The notes below the pieces were generated by a model, which saw only the letters and a program-made list of their open reading frames with translations, did no database searches and had not been told where the DNA came from. The translations under genes were made by a program, and so were the position numbers. A stretch of DNA of 64,000 bases from Verrucomicrobiota bacterium. Lineage in GTDB: Bacteria; Chlamydiota; Chlamydiia; Chlamydiales; Rhabdochlamydiaceae. The stretch lies in contig JAFEGJ010000001.1 of the NCBI GenBank assembly GCA_018240015.1, positions 426,250 through 490,249 on the forward strand, read 5' to 3'. Shown in pieces: positions 41,577 through 50,490 of the stretch (position 1 is its first letter; every line of letters begins with the position of its first letter).

Positions 41577-44510
41577 ATGTTAAGTCTATTGAAAAAAATT
41601 TTTGGAACTCAACAATCTCGCCTCCTTCGCAAATACCAAAAAATTGTCAGTCGGGTAAATGCCGAAGAACTTAAACTTCAAACACTTACAAACGAGCAGC
41701 TCCAGGCTAAAACGGCCGAGCTAAAGGCTCGCCACCAGGCTGGGGAAACGCTCGAAGATCTCCTTCCCGAAGCCTATGCGGCCGTCAAAAACGCCTGCAG
41801 GCGTCTGTGCGGAACCGACGTGCATGTCTCTGGATATGACCAAAAATGGGACATGGTGCCCTATGATGTGCAGATCCTGGGCGCTATTGCGATGCATTAC
41901 GGCGCGATCGCCGAGATGCAAACGGGGGAAGGAAAGACGCTTACCTCGTCGATGCCGCTTTATCTCAATGCCCTCACAGAAAAACCGGTACACTTAGTCA
42001 CGGTCAATGATTATCTGGCCGAGCGCGATTGTCAATGGATTGGGCCGATCTTTAGATTTTTAGGACTCCATGTCGAAGCTTTGACGAATAACACTCCGCA
42101 CCAACTCCGTAAAAAAGTCTACGCAGCTGATATCGTCTACGGAACAGCTTCTGAATTTGGTTTCGATTATTTGAGAGACAATTCGATGGCGCAGTCGGCC
42201 GAAGAGCAACTGCAGCGCGGCCACTATTTTGCCATCGTCGACGAAGTCGATTCGATCCTCATCGATGAAGCGAGAACGCCGCTCATTATTTCTGGACCCT
42301 CGAGTGGCTCTAAGCAAATGTATGATGCACTCAAAAATCCTGTGGCGCAGTTGGTCCGTTTCCAGAGAGATCTTTGTAATAAGCTTGCCACCGATGCGCG
42401 CAAGATGCTGGAGCAACTCGGACTGGTTACCGAAGGCGAGAAGCCGAAGCTCACGAAAGAGCAAGAAGCTGAAGAAAAAGAATCCTACCGCAAACTCTGG
42501 CTCGTGGGCAAAGGAACACCGCACAACAAAGTCTTAAAGCGGATCAAAGAAAATCCCGACCTGCGTCTGCAAATCGACAAATGGGATACGTATTTCTATG
42601 CGGAGCCCAACAAAGAAGAGAGAGCTAAAAATCTCGCGGAACTCTACATCATCGTCGATGAACGCGCCAGTGAATACGAACTTACCGATAAAGGCATCCA
42701 CCTGTGGAGCGAAATGGGCGGCGCAGCCGATGACTTCATCATGCTCGATCTCGGATATGAGTATGCCAAAATCGATGCTGAGGAAAATTTAGACGAGCAA
42801 GCGAAGATGGCTAAAAAAGTCGCTCTGCGTGAAGCCGATGGTCTGCGCAAAGAACGGGCGCATAACCTACGGCAGCTTCTAAGAGCCCATCTTCTCATGG
42901 AGCGCGATGTCGACTATATCATCGCTGAAGGCAAGATCGTCATCATCGACGAGAATACCGGTCGTCCCCAACCGGGACGTAGGTTTTCGGATGGGCTCCA
43001 CCAGGCGATCGAAGCCAAAGAAGGCGTAACGATCCAGGGCGAGACGCAAACGTACGCGACGATCACGCTGCAAAATTACTTCCGCATGTACAACAAACTC
43101 TCCGGCATGACGGGAACCGCCATGACGGAAGCCAATGAGTTTAAGGAAATTTACAAGATCGAGGTCCTGGCCATCCCCACGCACCGTAAATGCATGCGCA
43201 AAGATGCCGACGACGAGATCTACATGTCCGAGCGCGAAAAATACAACGCGATCCTCAAAGAGATCCAGACGGTCCATACCCAGGGTCGGCCTATTTTGAT
43301 CGGGACAGATTCCGTCGAGACATCCGAGAAGCTCTCGCGGATCCTGCGTCAAAATAAGCTCGAGCACACCGTTCTCAATGCGAAGCAACACGACAAAGAA
43401 GCTGAAATCATCGCTGCTGCAGGCCAACGCGGGGCGATCGTCGTTGCAACCAACATGGCAGGCCGCGGAACCGATATTAAACTCCAAGAGGGCGTGGCTC
43501 TCATCGGAGGACTCCATGTGATCGGCACAACGCGCCACCAATCACGCCGTATCGACCGCCAGCTGCGCGGAAGATGCGCACGCCAAGGAGATCCAGGAAC
43601 TTCGAAGTTCTATGTGTCGTTTGAAGACTCGCTCCTGCGTCTTTTTACATCGCCGCGCATCACGACTCTTTTGCAAAGGTTCCGTCCGCCCGAAGGTGAA
43701 CCGATCAGCGCCAAGGTGCTCAACAAAGCCATCGAAACCGCGCAGAAACGCGTCGAGCAGCGCAACTACCAAATGCGCAAACACACGCTCGAATACGACG
43801 ATGTGATGAATAAACAGCGCACCGAAGTCTATGCTTTCCGCAATGAAGTGCTCCGAAGCGAAGATCCGATCGGTATTGCGCGCGTGGTTCTCGAAGGCCT
43901 TTGCATGCAAATGGCGCAAAAGTTTTTCGTAAACAAATCTGTCGAAGGCGGCTGGAATCCCGAAGGGTATCGTCAGTGGCTCATGACCCATTTCCCTGTG
44001 ACGTTCGAAGGGAAAGATTTTGATGATGACTACCTTCAGCTCACCGATATCGAAGACAAGGCGATCGAAAAAGTGCTCGAGCTCTTCAATCACAAAATCG
44101 CGCATGAAACGGTGCTCATCCGTAGCGTTCAAGCCCAAATGGAAGCAGCCGCGACACCGATGGCAGCGGAAGAAATTTTACGAGAAGTCGTCCGTAGTGT
44201 GCTTCTGCGCAACATTGATAAACTATGGCAAGAACACTTGCAAAGCATCGATCACCTCCGCGCTGAAGTCAACATCCGGTCCGTGGGACAAAAAGATCCG
44301 CTCCTCGAGTTCAAGCACGAAGCATTCCTGCTCTTTGACAAATTAACGCTGCGCATGAAGACAGAGATAGCGCATGCGCTCTTTAGGTTCCAAATGGTAG
44401 CGCCGCAAGACGCGCCGCCAACAAAAGTGCGCAAAGCTGAGAAGAAAGAGATGGAATACCGTACGAATCTCTCGCTCATGCCCGAACTAGAAGCTCGTCA
44501 AGAATCTTGA
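41577..44510 (+). CDS. secA: preprotein translocase ATPase SecA
   Basis: SecA drives protein export through SecYEG. The protein (977 residues from the ATG at 41577; an ATG at 41562 adds five) has the Walker A GEMQTGEGKT-type site (AEMQTGEGKTLTSSM, near 112-126), VTVNDYLAERD, DEVDSILIDEARTPLIISG, NMAGRGTDIKL and RQLRGRCARQGDPG. The usual C-terminal zinc-binding tail (CxC...CH/C) is missing; it ends MPELEARQES, as I would expect for chlamydial SecA. Its last 110 bases are repeated at 44980-45089. Confidence 0.97.
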   Translation: MLSLLKKIFGTQQSRLLRKYQKIVSRVNAEELKLQTLTNEQLQAKTAELKARHQAGETLEDLLPEAYAAVKNACRRLCGTDVHVSGYDQKWDMVPYDVQILGAIAMHYGAIAEMQTGEGKTLTSSMPLYLNALTEKPVHLVTVNDYLAERDCQWIGPIFRFLGLHVEALTNNTPHQLRKKVYAADIVYGTASEFGFDYLRDNSMAQSAEEQLQRGHYFAIVDEVDSILIDEARTPLIISGPSSGSKQMYDALKNPVAQLVRFQRDLCNKLATDARKMLEQLGLVTEGEKPKLTKEQEAEEKESYRKLWLVGKGTPHNKVLKRIKENPDLRLQIDKWDTYFYAEPNKEERAKNLAELYIIVDERASEYELTDKGIHLWSEMGGAADDFIMLDLGYEYAKIDAEENLDEQAKMAKKVALREADGLRKERAHNLRQLLRAHLLMERDVDYIIAEGKIVIIDENTGRPQPGRRFSDGLHQAIEAKEGVTIQGETQTYATITLQNYFRMYNKLSGMTGTAMTEANEFKEIYKIEVLAIPTHRKCMRKDADDEIYMSEREKYNAILKEIQTVHTQGRPILIGTDSVETSEKLSRILRQNKLEHTVLNAKQHDKEAEIIAAAGQRGAIVVATNMAGRGTDIKLQEGVALIGGLHVIGTTRHQSRRIDRQLRGRCARQGDPGTSKFYVSFEDSLLRLFTSPRITTLLQRFRPPEGEPISAKVLNKAIETAQKRVEQRNYQMRKHTLEYDDVMNKQRTEVYAFRNEVLRSEDPIGIARVVLEGLCMQMAQKFFVNKSVEGGWNPEGYRQWLMTHFPVTFEGKDFDDDYLQLTDIEDKAIEKVLELFNHKIAHETVLIRSVQAQMEAAATPMAAEEILREVVRSVLLRNIDKLWQEHLQSIDHLRAEVNIRSVGQKDPLLEFKHEAFLLFDKLTLRMKTEIAHALFRFQMVAPQDAPPTKVRKAEKKEMEYRTNLSLMPELEARQES
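44401..44510 (+). repeat. secA 3' end, left copy of a 110-bp direct repeat
   Basis: The last 110 bases of secA reappear at 44980-45089, with only scattered substitutions (T/A, G/A, C/G, A/G, G/A and differences in the last eight bases). The two copies lie 579 bases apart and bracket the small gene at 44563. See the partner entry. Confidence 0.9.
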
Positions 44511-44562
44511 ATTTATTTCTTTTTTTGATATAATAGTTTTAACATAAAACAATGAGGTAATA

Positions 44563-44895
44563 ATGCATTCACAAGCGCTTATGGTTTATAACCCTCCAAT
44601 AACTATCTGGGAATTTATCAAACAACAAGCTGAAAAACATAGTTGGCAATCAGCTAGTACACAGTATAAAACCAATTCTTTAGTGAATAAGCTCGATTTG
44701 CACACGTGGTCTAAAGAGACAACTGCTAGGGAACACCCTTCACGGACTTATACACAAAGTGAAGATGATTATTTGGATGTCACTGTTGGGGGCTTCAATC
44801 CTCAAGGGCTTTATCGGCGTTCTGAAGATCCTATTACGTATGGCCATATCGGCGCAGATGGAAAGAGATCTGTTGGTGATCTGCGGAAATTCTAA
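44563..44895 (+). CDS. 110-residue protein with a DGR-target-like C-terminal tail
   Basis: A GAGGTAATA site precedes the ATG. The protein has no signal or membrane segment. Its last 38 residues (VTVGGFNPQGLYRRSEDPI, then GHIGADGKRSVGDLRKF) follow the pattern of the F-box variable repeats (VVGGFAAGGL..., IGVGGLRKF). At DNA level GTTGGGGGCTTC and CTGCGGAA-TTCTA are shared with the VRs, at the same two ends. The core between is not adenine-derived from the known template in any clear way. It could be a remnant or an independent target of the retroelement. Position, between two copies of the secA end, suggests insertion. Confidence 0.65.
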   Translation: MHSQALMVYNPPITIWEFIKQQAEKHSWQSASTQYKTNSLVNKLDLHTWSKETTAREHPSRTYTQSEDDYLDVTVGGFNPQGLYRRSEDPITYGHIGADGKRSVGDLRKF

Positions 44896-44979
44896 GACAT
44901 TCCCCTAAAGACTAAAAATTCAGGGAAAGAGATTTCCGTCACAGAGGAAGAGAGTTTTTTTCTTTCCCTTCAATTGTAA

Positions 44980-45089
44980 CGCCGCAAGACGCGCCGCCAA
45001 CAAAAGAGCGCAAAGCTGAAAAGAAAGAGATGGAATACCGTACGAATCTCTCGCTGATGCCCGAACTAGAGGCTCATCAAGAGAGCTGA
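44980..45089 (+). pseudogene. duplicated 3'-terminal fragment of secA
   Basis: This 110-bp segment is the right copy of the repeat. It keeps the secA reading frame (TKERKAEKKEMEYRTNLSLM, then PELEAHQES and a stop) but has no upstream part of the gene. Divergence of roughly one base in fifteen suggests either an old duplication or a fragment from a related strain. Such repeats of a gene's 3' end commonly mark the far junction of an integrated element. It overlaps the 3' end of the Fic gene on the opposite strand. Confidence 0.85.
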
Positions 45090-45788
45090 TTGCCTGCGAA
45101 GAAGAGCTTTTTGCATCGTTAAAAAACGATTTCCTTGAAATCTTTTCTGATAGAGGGGCTTATTTGTAAACTCTTCCATCGTTGGATCTTTTGCTCCCAT
45201 TGCCTGAGTAAATGTAATTAGACTTTCCAAGTCCCCGGCATCAGCCATTTCGAGCGCAGCAATATATTTGCTTCTAGCATCGCACTCTTTGTGCAGCTGC
45301 TCAGGCCATATCGCATGAGAGCAACCGTGTGCTTTAAGATATCGATCGGCGACTAAACGAGAAAACCGTCCATTTCCATCCTCGAAAGGGTGGATGAAGG
45401 CAAGACGATAATGGATCCAACATGCTTGCTCTAAAAAGGTGTAATCGACTGGTTCGGTATTCCAATAGGCTACATCTTTGCATAGCTCCTCCAGTTGGGA
45501 GCTTATTAGATAGGCTTTGACTCCTATGTTTTTTTCGCTTGTGCGAACTTTTCCAGCCCAATTCCATACCGCAGAGAGCATTTCATGATGCATTTTAAAT
45601 AGAAACGAAGAATTGAACCACTCGAGAGGAGAAGAGACTGTTTTGATAAGGTATTTTCTTTGGGCTTCAAAAATAGCTTCGGTTTCAAGAGCATTGAGTT
45701 GTTCTTCTGAGAAGTTTATCCAAGCATCTTTTAGGCCACTGCGATCTTTTGGAGAAGTGATACCTTTTGTTCGACCGTCTTTAATCAT
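45066..45788 (-). CDS. Fic-domain protein, mobile mystery protein B-like
   Basis: The Fic motif is complete: HPFEDGNGRFSR (133-144), with the catalytic histidine. Fic enzymes usually transfer AMP or other nucleotides to target proteins. The 240-residue length, the start (TKGITSPKDRSGLKDAWINFSEEQLNALE) and the FNSSFLFKMHHEML region match my recollection of mobile mystery protein B. It overlaps the upstream regulator (mobile mystery protein A-like) by eight bases, the usual pairing, and may behave like a toxin-antitoxin or addiction pair. The 3' end runs into the duplicated secA fragment. Target unknown. Confidence 0.85.
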   Translation of the reverse strand: MIKDGRTKGITSPKDRSGLKDAWINFSEEQLNALETEAIFEAQRKYLIKTVSSPLEWFNSSFLFKMHHEMLSAVWNWAGKVRTSEKNIGVKAYLISSQLEELCKDVAYWNTEPVDYTFLEQACWIHYRLAFIHPFEDGNGRFSRLVADRYLKAHGCSHAIWPEQLHKECDARSKYIAALEMADAGDLESLITFTQAMGAKDPTMEEFTNKPLYQKRFQGNRFLTMQKALLRRQSALLMSL

Positions 45789-46248
45789 GTTCTTTCCAAA
45801 TGTCTATATTTTCAGATAAGGATAATCGTCTCTCTTCCTTTGCAATTAGTTCTCGAATCACGGCATCATTTGGCTGTTGTAGTTCGAGTGCCATCGTCCC
45901 TTTCACGTATTTGACTCGCTTTTCTGCAACTTTGCGAATTTGCTTTTTAACTAATAGATCTAAATCTTCTTGGGGGAGAGGAAGTAAAACAAGATCACAG
46001 GAAAGCGCTTGGAAAATTTTTCCCAATGTTTTGAGATTGGGCGTAATTTTTCCTGTTTCTATGCGAGATAGCGTTGAAACTGGTATCTTGGCTTTTTCTG
46101 CCAGCGTTCTTTGTGACATTTTAAGACGTTTACGAAGCAAGGAGATTATCTTTTTATAGTTAAGATGGCCTAATTGCGACCGGAATAGTTCTGCAATTTC
46201 TAACAGAGCATCGACTAGAAGTTTTTCAGTAACTGTGACCCTACCCAT
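45781..46248 (-). CDS. XRE-family regulator, mobile mystery protein A-like
   Basis: The 155-residue protein has a helix-turn-helix at about 42-97 (LRKRLKMSQRTLAEKAKIPVSTLSRIETGKITPNLKTLGKIFQALSCDLVL). The remainder is charged and helical (DLLVKKQIRKVAEKRVKYVKGTMALELQQPNDAVIRELI). Length and coupling to the Fic gene fit the mobile mystery A/B pair. It should bind DNA, most probably the three 18-bp sites immediately upstream of its own start, and repress the operon. Antitoxin activity against Fic is possible but not shown. Confidence 0.82.
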   Translation of the reverse strand: MGRVTVTEKLLVDALLEIAELFRSQLGHLNYKKIISLLRKRLKMSQRTLAEKAKIPVSTLSRIETGKITPNLKTLGKIFQALSCDLVLLPLPQEDLDLLVKKQIRKVAEKRVKYVKGTMALELQQPNDAVIRELIAKEERRLSLSENIDIWKEHD

Positions 46249-46256
46249 AACTTCAT

Positions 46257-46340
46257 GTTAGCATTATTGCTCATTTTTTAAAGCTTTTTGTTAGCATTTA
46301 TGCTAACGATCATCATGGAAAAAATAGCATAAATGCCAAC
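46257..46340. promoter_or_regulatory. three 18-bp operators phased at 33 bp
   Basis: The central site (46290-46307) is GTTAGCATTTATGCTAAC, two perfect 8-base arms around TT. Related sites lie at 46257-46274 (GTTAGCATTATTGCTCAT) and 46323-46340 (AATAGCATAAATGCCAAC). The centres are 33 bp apart in both steps, so all three lie on nearly the same face of the helix. The first ends eight bases before the regulator ATG, so binding would block transcription of the regulator-Fic operon. Autoregulation is inferred. Confidence 0.8.
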
Positions 46341-46373
46341 GATATCGCTGTAAGTCGTTGAGAAAGAACAATC

Positions 46374-46835
46374 TTATTTCAGCTTATTCGCAAAGCGGAT
46401 ACCGAAGAAAAAGAGCGGCAGGGCTACCAATACCATCAGGAACCAATAACTGCTGCTGATTTCTAATTTCACGATGCCGTTTTCTGAGAAGAAAAACTGC
46501 AGTATCCCCAGTGTAAAGAGATTTCCGGCTAAAGAAAGCAAAAGAACCGGCCAGAAGACCGAGGTTTCATCGGCTTGAGCCATCGGAGCGGCTTTAGCGA
46601 TAGGCGCATCTTCGGGGGCGCGGAAAGGAGTTTTTTTATCTTCAGTTTCTATTTTTGTGCTGTAGGGAGGCGTAAAGACATTTGTTAAGCTGTCTTGGAT
46701 CGACTGGTTTTTGAAGAGGCTGGGCTGAGATGATTCAACTTGGACGGGGGTGAAGCAATAGGGACATTGCGTCGCATCGTAAGGAATTCTTCCATCGCAA
46801 TTAGGGCACATTTTTTGCCGATCAGCACTTTTCAT
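46374..46835 (-). CDS. zinc-ribbon membrane protein
   Basis: The frame opens at 46919, inside lpdA, but the ATG at 46835 has GAGG five bases upstream, giving 153 residues. The N-terminus has a zinc ribbon (KMCPNCDGRIPYDATQCPYCFTPVQ, two CPxC knuckles), then a low-complexity linker, then two transmembrane segments (VFWPVLLLSLAGNLFTLGILQFFF and WFLMVLVALPLFFFGIRFA). A comparable small gene beside lpdA exists in Chlamydia (CT556), as I recall. Function unknown; it diverges from lpdA. Confidence 0.72.
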   Translation of the reverse strand: MKSADRQKMCPNCDGRIPYDATQCPYCFTPVQVESSQPSLFKNQSIQDSLTNVFTPPYSTKIETEDKKTPFRAPEDAPIAKAAPMAQADETSVFWPVLLLSLAGNLFTLGILQFFFSENGIVKLEISSSYWFLMVLVALPLFFFGIRFANKLK

Positions 46836-46906
46836 AAAAACCTCGCTTTCCTGCATCATAAAACGTTTGCTGTTTTTAACGCGAGTTTTGGTTAAAATTA
46901 TGGGAT

Positions 46907-48310
46907 ATGACTGAAACAAAAAAATTTGATGTCGTTGTCATTGGCGCAGGTCCGGGTGGATATGTGGCTGCGATAAAAGCTGCGCAAAATCGAAAGAAAG
47001 TGGCGCTGATCGAAAAGGGTCTTCTCGGTGGCACATGTTTGAATGTGGGCTGCATTCCGACGAAGACGCTGATCGCCAATGCCGAAGTGATGCACAAAAT
47101 TCAACATGCGGCAGATTTTGGAATCACGACGGGTCCCATCAGTTTTGATTTTGGGAAGATGAAGCAGCGCAAAGATAGTGTGCTGGAGAAAATGCGCAAA
47201 AGTCTCGGTGGTCTCATCCAGTCTAACGGAATCGAAGTTATCAAAGGCGTCGCTGAATTTACCGGCCCGAAAGAACTGAAAGTCAAAGGCGATGCTTCGT
47301 GTCTTGTACAAGCGGACGCTATTATTATTGCGACGGGATCCGAGCCGCTCGAAATTGGCGCTTTCCCTTGCGATCACAAAGTGGTATTCAACTCGACGTC
47401 GATTTTAGAGCTGACAGAACTGCCCAAAACGCTTGCGATCATCGGCGGCGGCTACATCGGCTGCGAGTTTGCTTCTCTATATGCCGCACTCGGCGTTAAA
47501 GTAACGATCTTAGAAGCTCTTCCCTCGATTGTGTCCTTGCAAGGGAAAACGGTGTCCGACGCTCTCACGGCGGCTTTCAAAAAGCAAGGCATCGATATTC
47601 GCACAGGGGTTGTCGTCGAAGGGATCGATAAAACGGCGGCAGGTGCTTCTGTAAGGCTAAAAGGGCTGCCCGCTTTTGAGTGCGATAAGGTCTTAGTCGC
47701 TGTCGGGCGCAAAATTGTCTCTGCAGGACTTGGCCTAGAAAAAGCCGGGGTACAAGTGGGAGAAAAAGGCGCCATTGTCGTGAATGACCGCATGGAGACC
47801 AATGTCCCCGGTATTTATGCCATCGGCGATGTCACAGGGAAGTTTCTTCTGGCGCACGTTGCTTCGCACCAAGGCGTCGTCGCCGCGGCGAATGCTACCG
47901 GGCAAGAAGGGACAATGCACTACGATGCTGTTCCTGCTGTGATTTTCACGATGCCGGAAGTGGCAACCGTGGGTAAAACACTCGAGGAAGCGCTTGCGGC
48001 AGGTATGGCCGCGAAGACGGGACGCTTTCCATTCATGGCGCTGGGAAAAGCAGTTGCTTCTATGGAAAGCGACGGATTTGCAGAGGTCGTCATCGATCAG
48101 AAGACGGGAGCGATTTTAGGCGCGCAGGTGATCGGTCACGATGCCGCCTCGCTGATTGCTGAGATGGCGCTTGCGATCGCCAATGAACTCACCGTTGACT
48201 GTGTGGCTGAGACGATCCACGCCCATCCGACGCTGCCCGAAGCATGGCTGGAAGCTTCGCTTCTTGCCGTCGATACTCCCATTCACTTCCCACCGAAAAT
48301 TAAGCGATGA
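46907..48310 (+). CDS. lpdA: dihydrolipoamide dehydrogenase
   Basis: LpdA reoxidises dihydrolipoamide in pyruvate and 2-oxoglutarate dehydrogenase complexes. The 467-residue protein has FAD motif VVIGAGPGGYVAAIKAA, redox disulfide GGTCLNVGCIPTKTL, NAD motif AIIGGGYIGCEFA, and the C-terminal histidine-glutamate pair in IHAHPTLPEAW. It overlaps lipA by four bases; the pairing with lipoate synthase is functionally sensible and matches Chlamydia (CT557-CT558). Confidence 0.97.
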   Translation: MTETKKFDVVVIGAGPGGYVAAIKAAQNRKKVALIEKGLLGGTCLNVGCIPTKTLIANAEVMHKIQHAADFGITTGPISFDFGKMKQRKDSVLEKMRKSLGGLIQSNGIEVIKGVAEFTGPKELKVKGDASCLVQADAIIIATGSEPLEIGAFPCDHKVVFNSTSILELTELPKTLAIIGGGYIGCEFASLYAALGVKVTILEALPSIVSLQGKTVSDALTAAFKKQGIDIRTGVVVEGIDKTAAGASVRLKGLPAFECDKVLVAVGRKIVSAGLGLEKAGVQVGEKGAIVVNDRMETNVPGIYAIGDVTGKFLLAHVASHQGVVAAANATGQEGTMHYDAVPAVIFTMPEVATVGKTLEEALAAGMAAKTGRFPFMALGKAVASMESDGFAEVVIDQKTGAILGAQVIGHDAASLIAEMALAIANELTVDCVAETIHAHPTLPEAWLEASLLAVDTPIHFPPKIKR

Positions 48311-49209
48311 ATAAACTGAACGTTCTTCCCGAAAATCCGGAGCCCGAACTGGGGAGATTTCCTCAGTGGCTCCACCGCAAAATACCGCGCGGGGGAGCTT
48401 CGTTTCAGACGCACAAGATTTTGGAAAAATATCGCCTCAATACCGTTTGCGAAGAGGCGAAGTGTCCGAATCGCATGGAATGTTATTCGCGCAAAACGGC
48501 GACGTTTTTGGCGCTGGGCAAAGCTTGCACGAGAAGCTGCGGCTTTTGCGATATCGACTTTTCTAAAAATCCGAAAGCTCCCGAGGCCGATGAGCCGGAA
48601 CGTATCGCCAAATCGGTGCTTGAACTGGGCCTCAGACATGTCGTGATCACGATGGTCGCTCGCGATGATATCGCCGATGGGGGAGCTGCGCAAATAGCGG
48701 CGATTATTAAAGCTGTGCGCGCCCATGCGCCAGATTGTAGCATTGAGGTTCTCACCTCCGATTTTGCAGGCAATTTAAGCGCTCTGGACGCCGTTTTAGA
48801 AGAGCTCCCGGATGTCTTTAACCACAACATTGAGACGGTGCGAAGGCTTACGCCAAGAGTGCGCCACAAAGCGACCTATGACCGGACGTTAGATATTTTG
48901 CGCCATGCCAAAGCCTCAGGGAAGTCACCGTTTGTAAAGTCGGGCATCATGGTGGGTCTGGGAGAGACCGATGCCGAAGTCCAGGAGACGATTGCCGATC
49001 TGCATGGGGCAGGCTGCGATATCATCACCATTGGTCATTACCTCCAGGCCGATCGCCTCCGCCTACCCGTGAAGTCGTTTGTCACTCCTGAGCAATTCAA
49101 GGCCTATGAGGAATTCGGTAAGTCCCTCGGCGTCAAGCAGATGTACTGCGGGCCATTTGTTCGATCTTCCTATAACGCGCTCGAAGTCAAAAATTTAGTT
49201 GTCACCTAA
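48307..49209 (+). CDS. lipA: lipoyl synthase
   Basis: LipA is a radical S-adenosylmethionine enzyme that inserts two sulfurs into octanoyl groups. The auxiliary cluster motif CEEAKCPNRMEC and the radical motif CTRSCGFCDID are present, with HNIETVRRLTPRVR and the C-terminal GPFVRSSY serine ligand. The length is 300 residues. It is translationally coupled to lpdA, which uses the lipoate-bearing complexes. Confidence 0.97.
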   Translation: MNKLNVLPENPEPELGRFPQWLHRKIPRGGASFQTHKILEKYRLNTVCEEAKCPNRMECYSRKTATFLALGKACTRSCGFCDIDFSKNPKAPEADEPERIAKSVLELGLRHVVITMVARDDIADGGAAQIAAIIKAVRAHAPDCSIEVLTSDFAGNLSALDAVLEELPDVFNHNIETVRRLTPRVRHKATYDRTLDILRHAKASGKSPFVKSGIMVGLGETDAEVQETIADLHGAGCDIITIGHYLQADRLRLPVKSFVTPEQFKAYEEFGKSLGVKQMYCGPFVRSSYNALEVKNLVVT

Positions 49210-49248
49210 CCCTTTCTCCTGGTAAATAAATATTTTACAAGGATGGAG

Positions 49249-50490
49249 ATGGCAGCGGGGCGAAGTGATGAGCTCGACGATCGGGTGGCGGCTATTGTTT
49301 TGGCCGGAGGGCAGGGCACGCGCCTATTTCCTTTAACTCAAACGCGGTGCAAACCGGCGGTGGGGTTTGGGGGAAGATACCGTCTGATCGACATTCCTCT
49401 CTCCAATTCTCTCAATTCGCGCATCCACCGATTGTTTGTCATTTCGCAGTATTTTGCTTCGAATTTAAATCATCACATCTCCTCGACGTATCATGCTAAC
49501 CAAGAAAACATCGATCTGCTTTGCCCCGAAGAAAATGCCTCCAAAAAAGAATGGTTTGAAGGAACAGCCGATGCGGTGCGAAAAAATCTCGATCATCTGC
49601 TCAAGACACCCGCCGACTATTTTCTGATTTTGTCAGGAGATCAACTCTACAATCTCGATTTTCGCGATATGATCGCCTTTGCACGTAAGAAAAAAGCCGA
49701 TTTAGTGATCGCTTCCCTTCCGGTGGCTGAAGAAGAAGCTAAACGGATGGGCGTTATGCAGCTCGATAAAGACAGCAAAGTGATCGATTTTTACGAAAAG
49801 CCTAAAGAGCGATCCGTTCTTGATCGTTTTGCTCGTGATGGCAAGTACATCGGATCGATGGGCATCTATGTTTTCGAGCGCAAAACCCTCATCGCACTCC
49901 TGAAAGAGAAGGGAAATGATTTTGGGCAGCATCTCCTTCCGATCCAAGTGAAACGTGACAATACCTATGCATATGTCTATGATGGTTATTGGGTCGATAT
50001 CGGAACCATTGGCTCCTTCTATACCGCAAATATGGCCCTTCTAGATCGGAAAGAGTGCATCAACATGTATGACGAAGCGCATCCGATTTTTACGCGTCCG
50101 CATAATCTGCCTAGTCCTCTCATTCGCGATACGATCGTGAGGGATTCTCTCATCAGCCAAGGCTCGATCATCGATGCGAAAGAGATTATCCACAGTGTGA
50201 TTGGCGTCCGCTCGCGCATCAAAGCAGGAACTGTGATCCGCGATTCGATCGTGATGGGCAATCACTTCTACGAGCCACCCACGCATCAAACGCTTCCGAC
50301 TGATCTTTCTATCGGGGAAAACTGCCTTATCGAGAAAGCGATCATCGATGAGCATTGCCATATTGGCAATAACGTTCAGCTCGTCAATCGTAAGAAACTC
50401 AAAACACTCGATGGAGATGGCGTTTTTATTCGCGATGGGATTATCATCGTGACTTCGGGGACAACCCTCCCTGACAACTATGTCCTCTAA
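49249..50490 (+). CDS. glgC: glucose-1-phosphate adenylyltransferase
   Basis: GlgC makes ADP-glucose for glycogen synthesis. The 413-residue protein has VAAIVLAGGQGTRLFPLTQTRCKPAVGFGGRYRLIDIPLSN, the EWFEGTADAVRKN region, the sugar-binding FYEKP and WVDIGTIGSFYTAN. The C-terminal part is a left-handed beta-helix (GVRSRIKAGTVIRDSIVMG). AAGGATGG lies just before ATG 49249; ATG 49243 is an alternative. With glgP it frames glycogen turnover, but glgA, glgB and glgX are not in the window. It overlaps the next gene by 11 bases. Confidence 0.96.
   Translation: MAAGRSDELDDRVAAIVLAGGQGTRLFPLTQTRCKPAVGFGGRYRLIDIPLSNSLNSRIHRLFVISQYFASNLNHHISSTYHANQENIDLLCPEENASKKEWFEGTADAVRKNLDHLLKTPADYFLILSGDQLYNLDFRDMIAFARKKKADLVIASLPVAEEEAKRMGVMQLDKDSKVIDFYEKPKERSVLDRFARDGKYIGSMGIYVFERKTLIALLKEKGNDFGQHLLPIQVKRDNTYAYVYDGYWVDIGTIGSFYTANMALLDRKECINMYDEAHPIFTRPHNLPSPLIRDTIVRDSLISQGSIIDAKEIIHSVIGVRSRIKAGTVIRDSIVMGNHFYEPPTHQTLPTDLSIGENCLIEKAIIDEHCHIGNNVQLVNRKKLKTLDGDGVFIRDGIIIVTSGTTLPDNYVL

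Noticed and set aside
43542-44138. 198-codon minus-strand frame opposite secA
   Set aside because: Antisense shadow of a confident gene, with no family resemblance.
44922-44969. AGGGAAAGA and TCTTTCCCT as a terminator after the 110-residue gene
   Set aside because: The stem is A/G-rich with a 30-base loop and is followed by only a short T-rich stretch; too weak to annotate.
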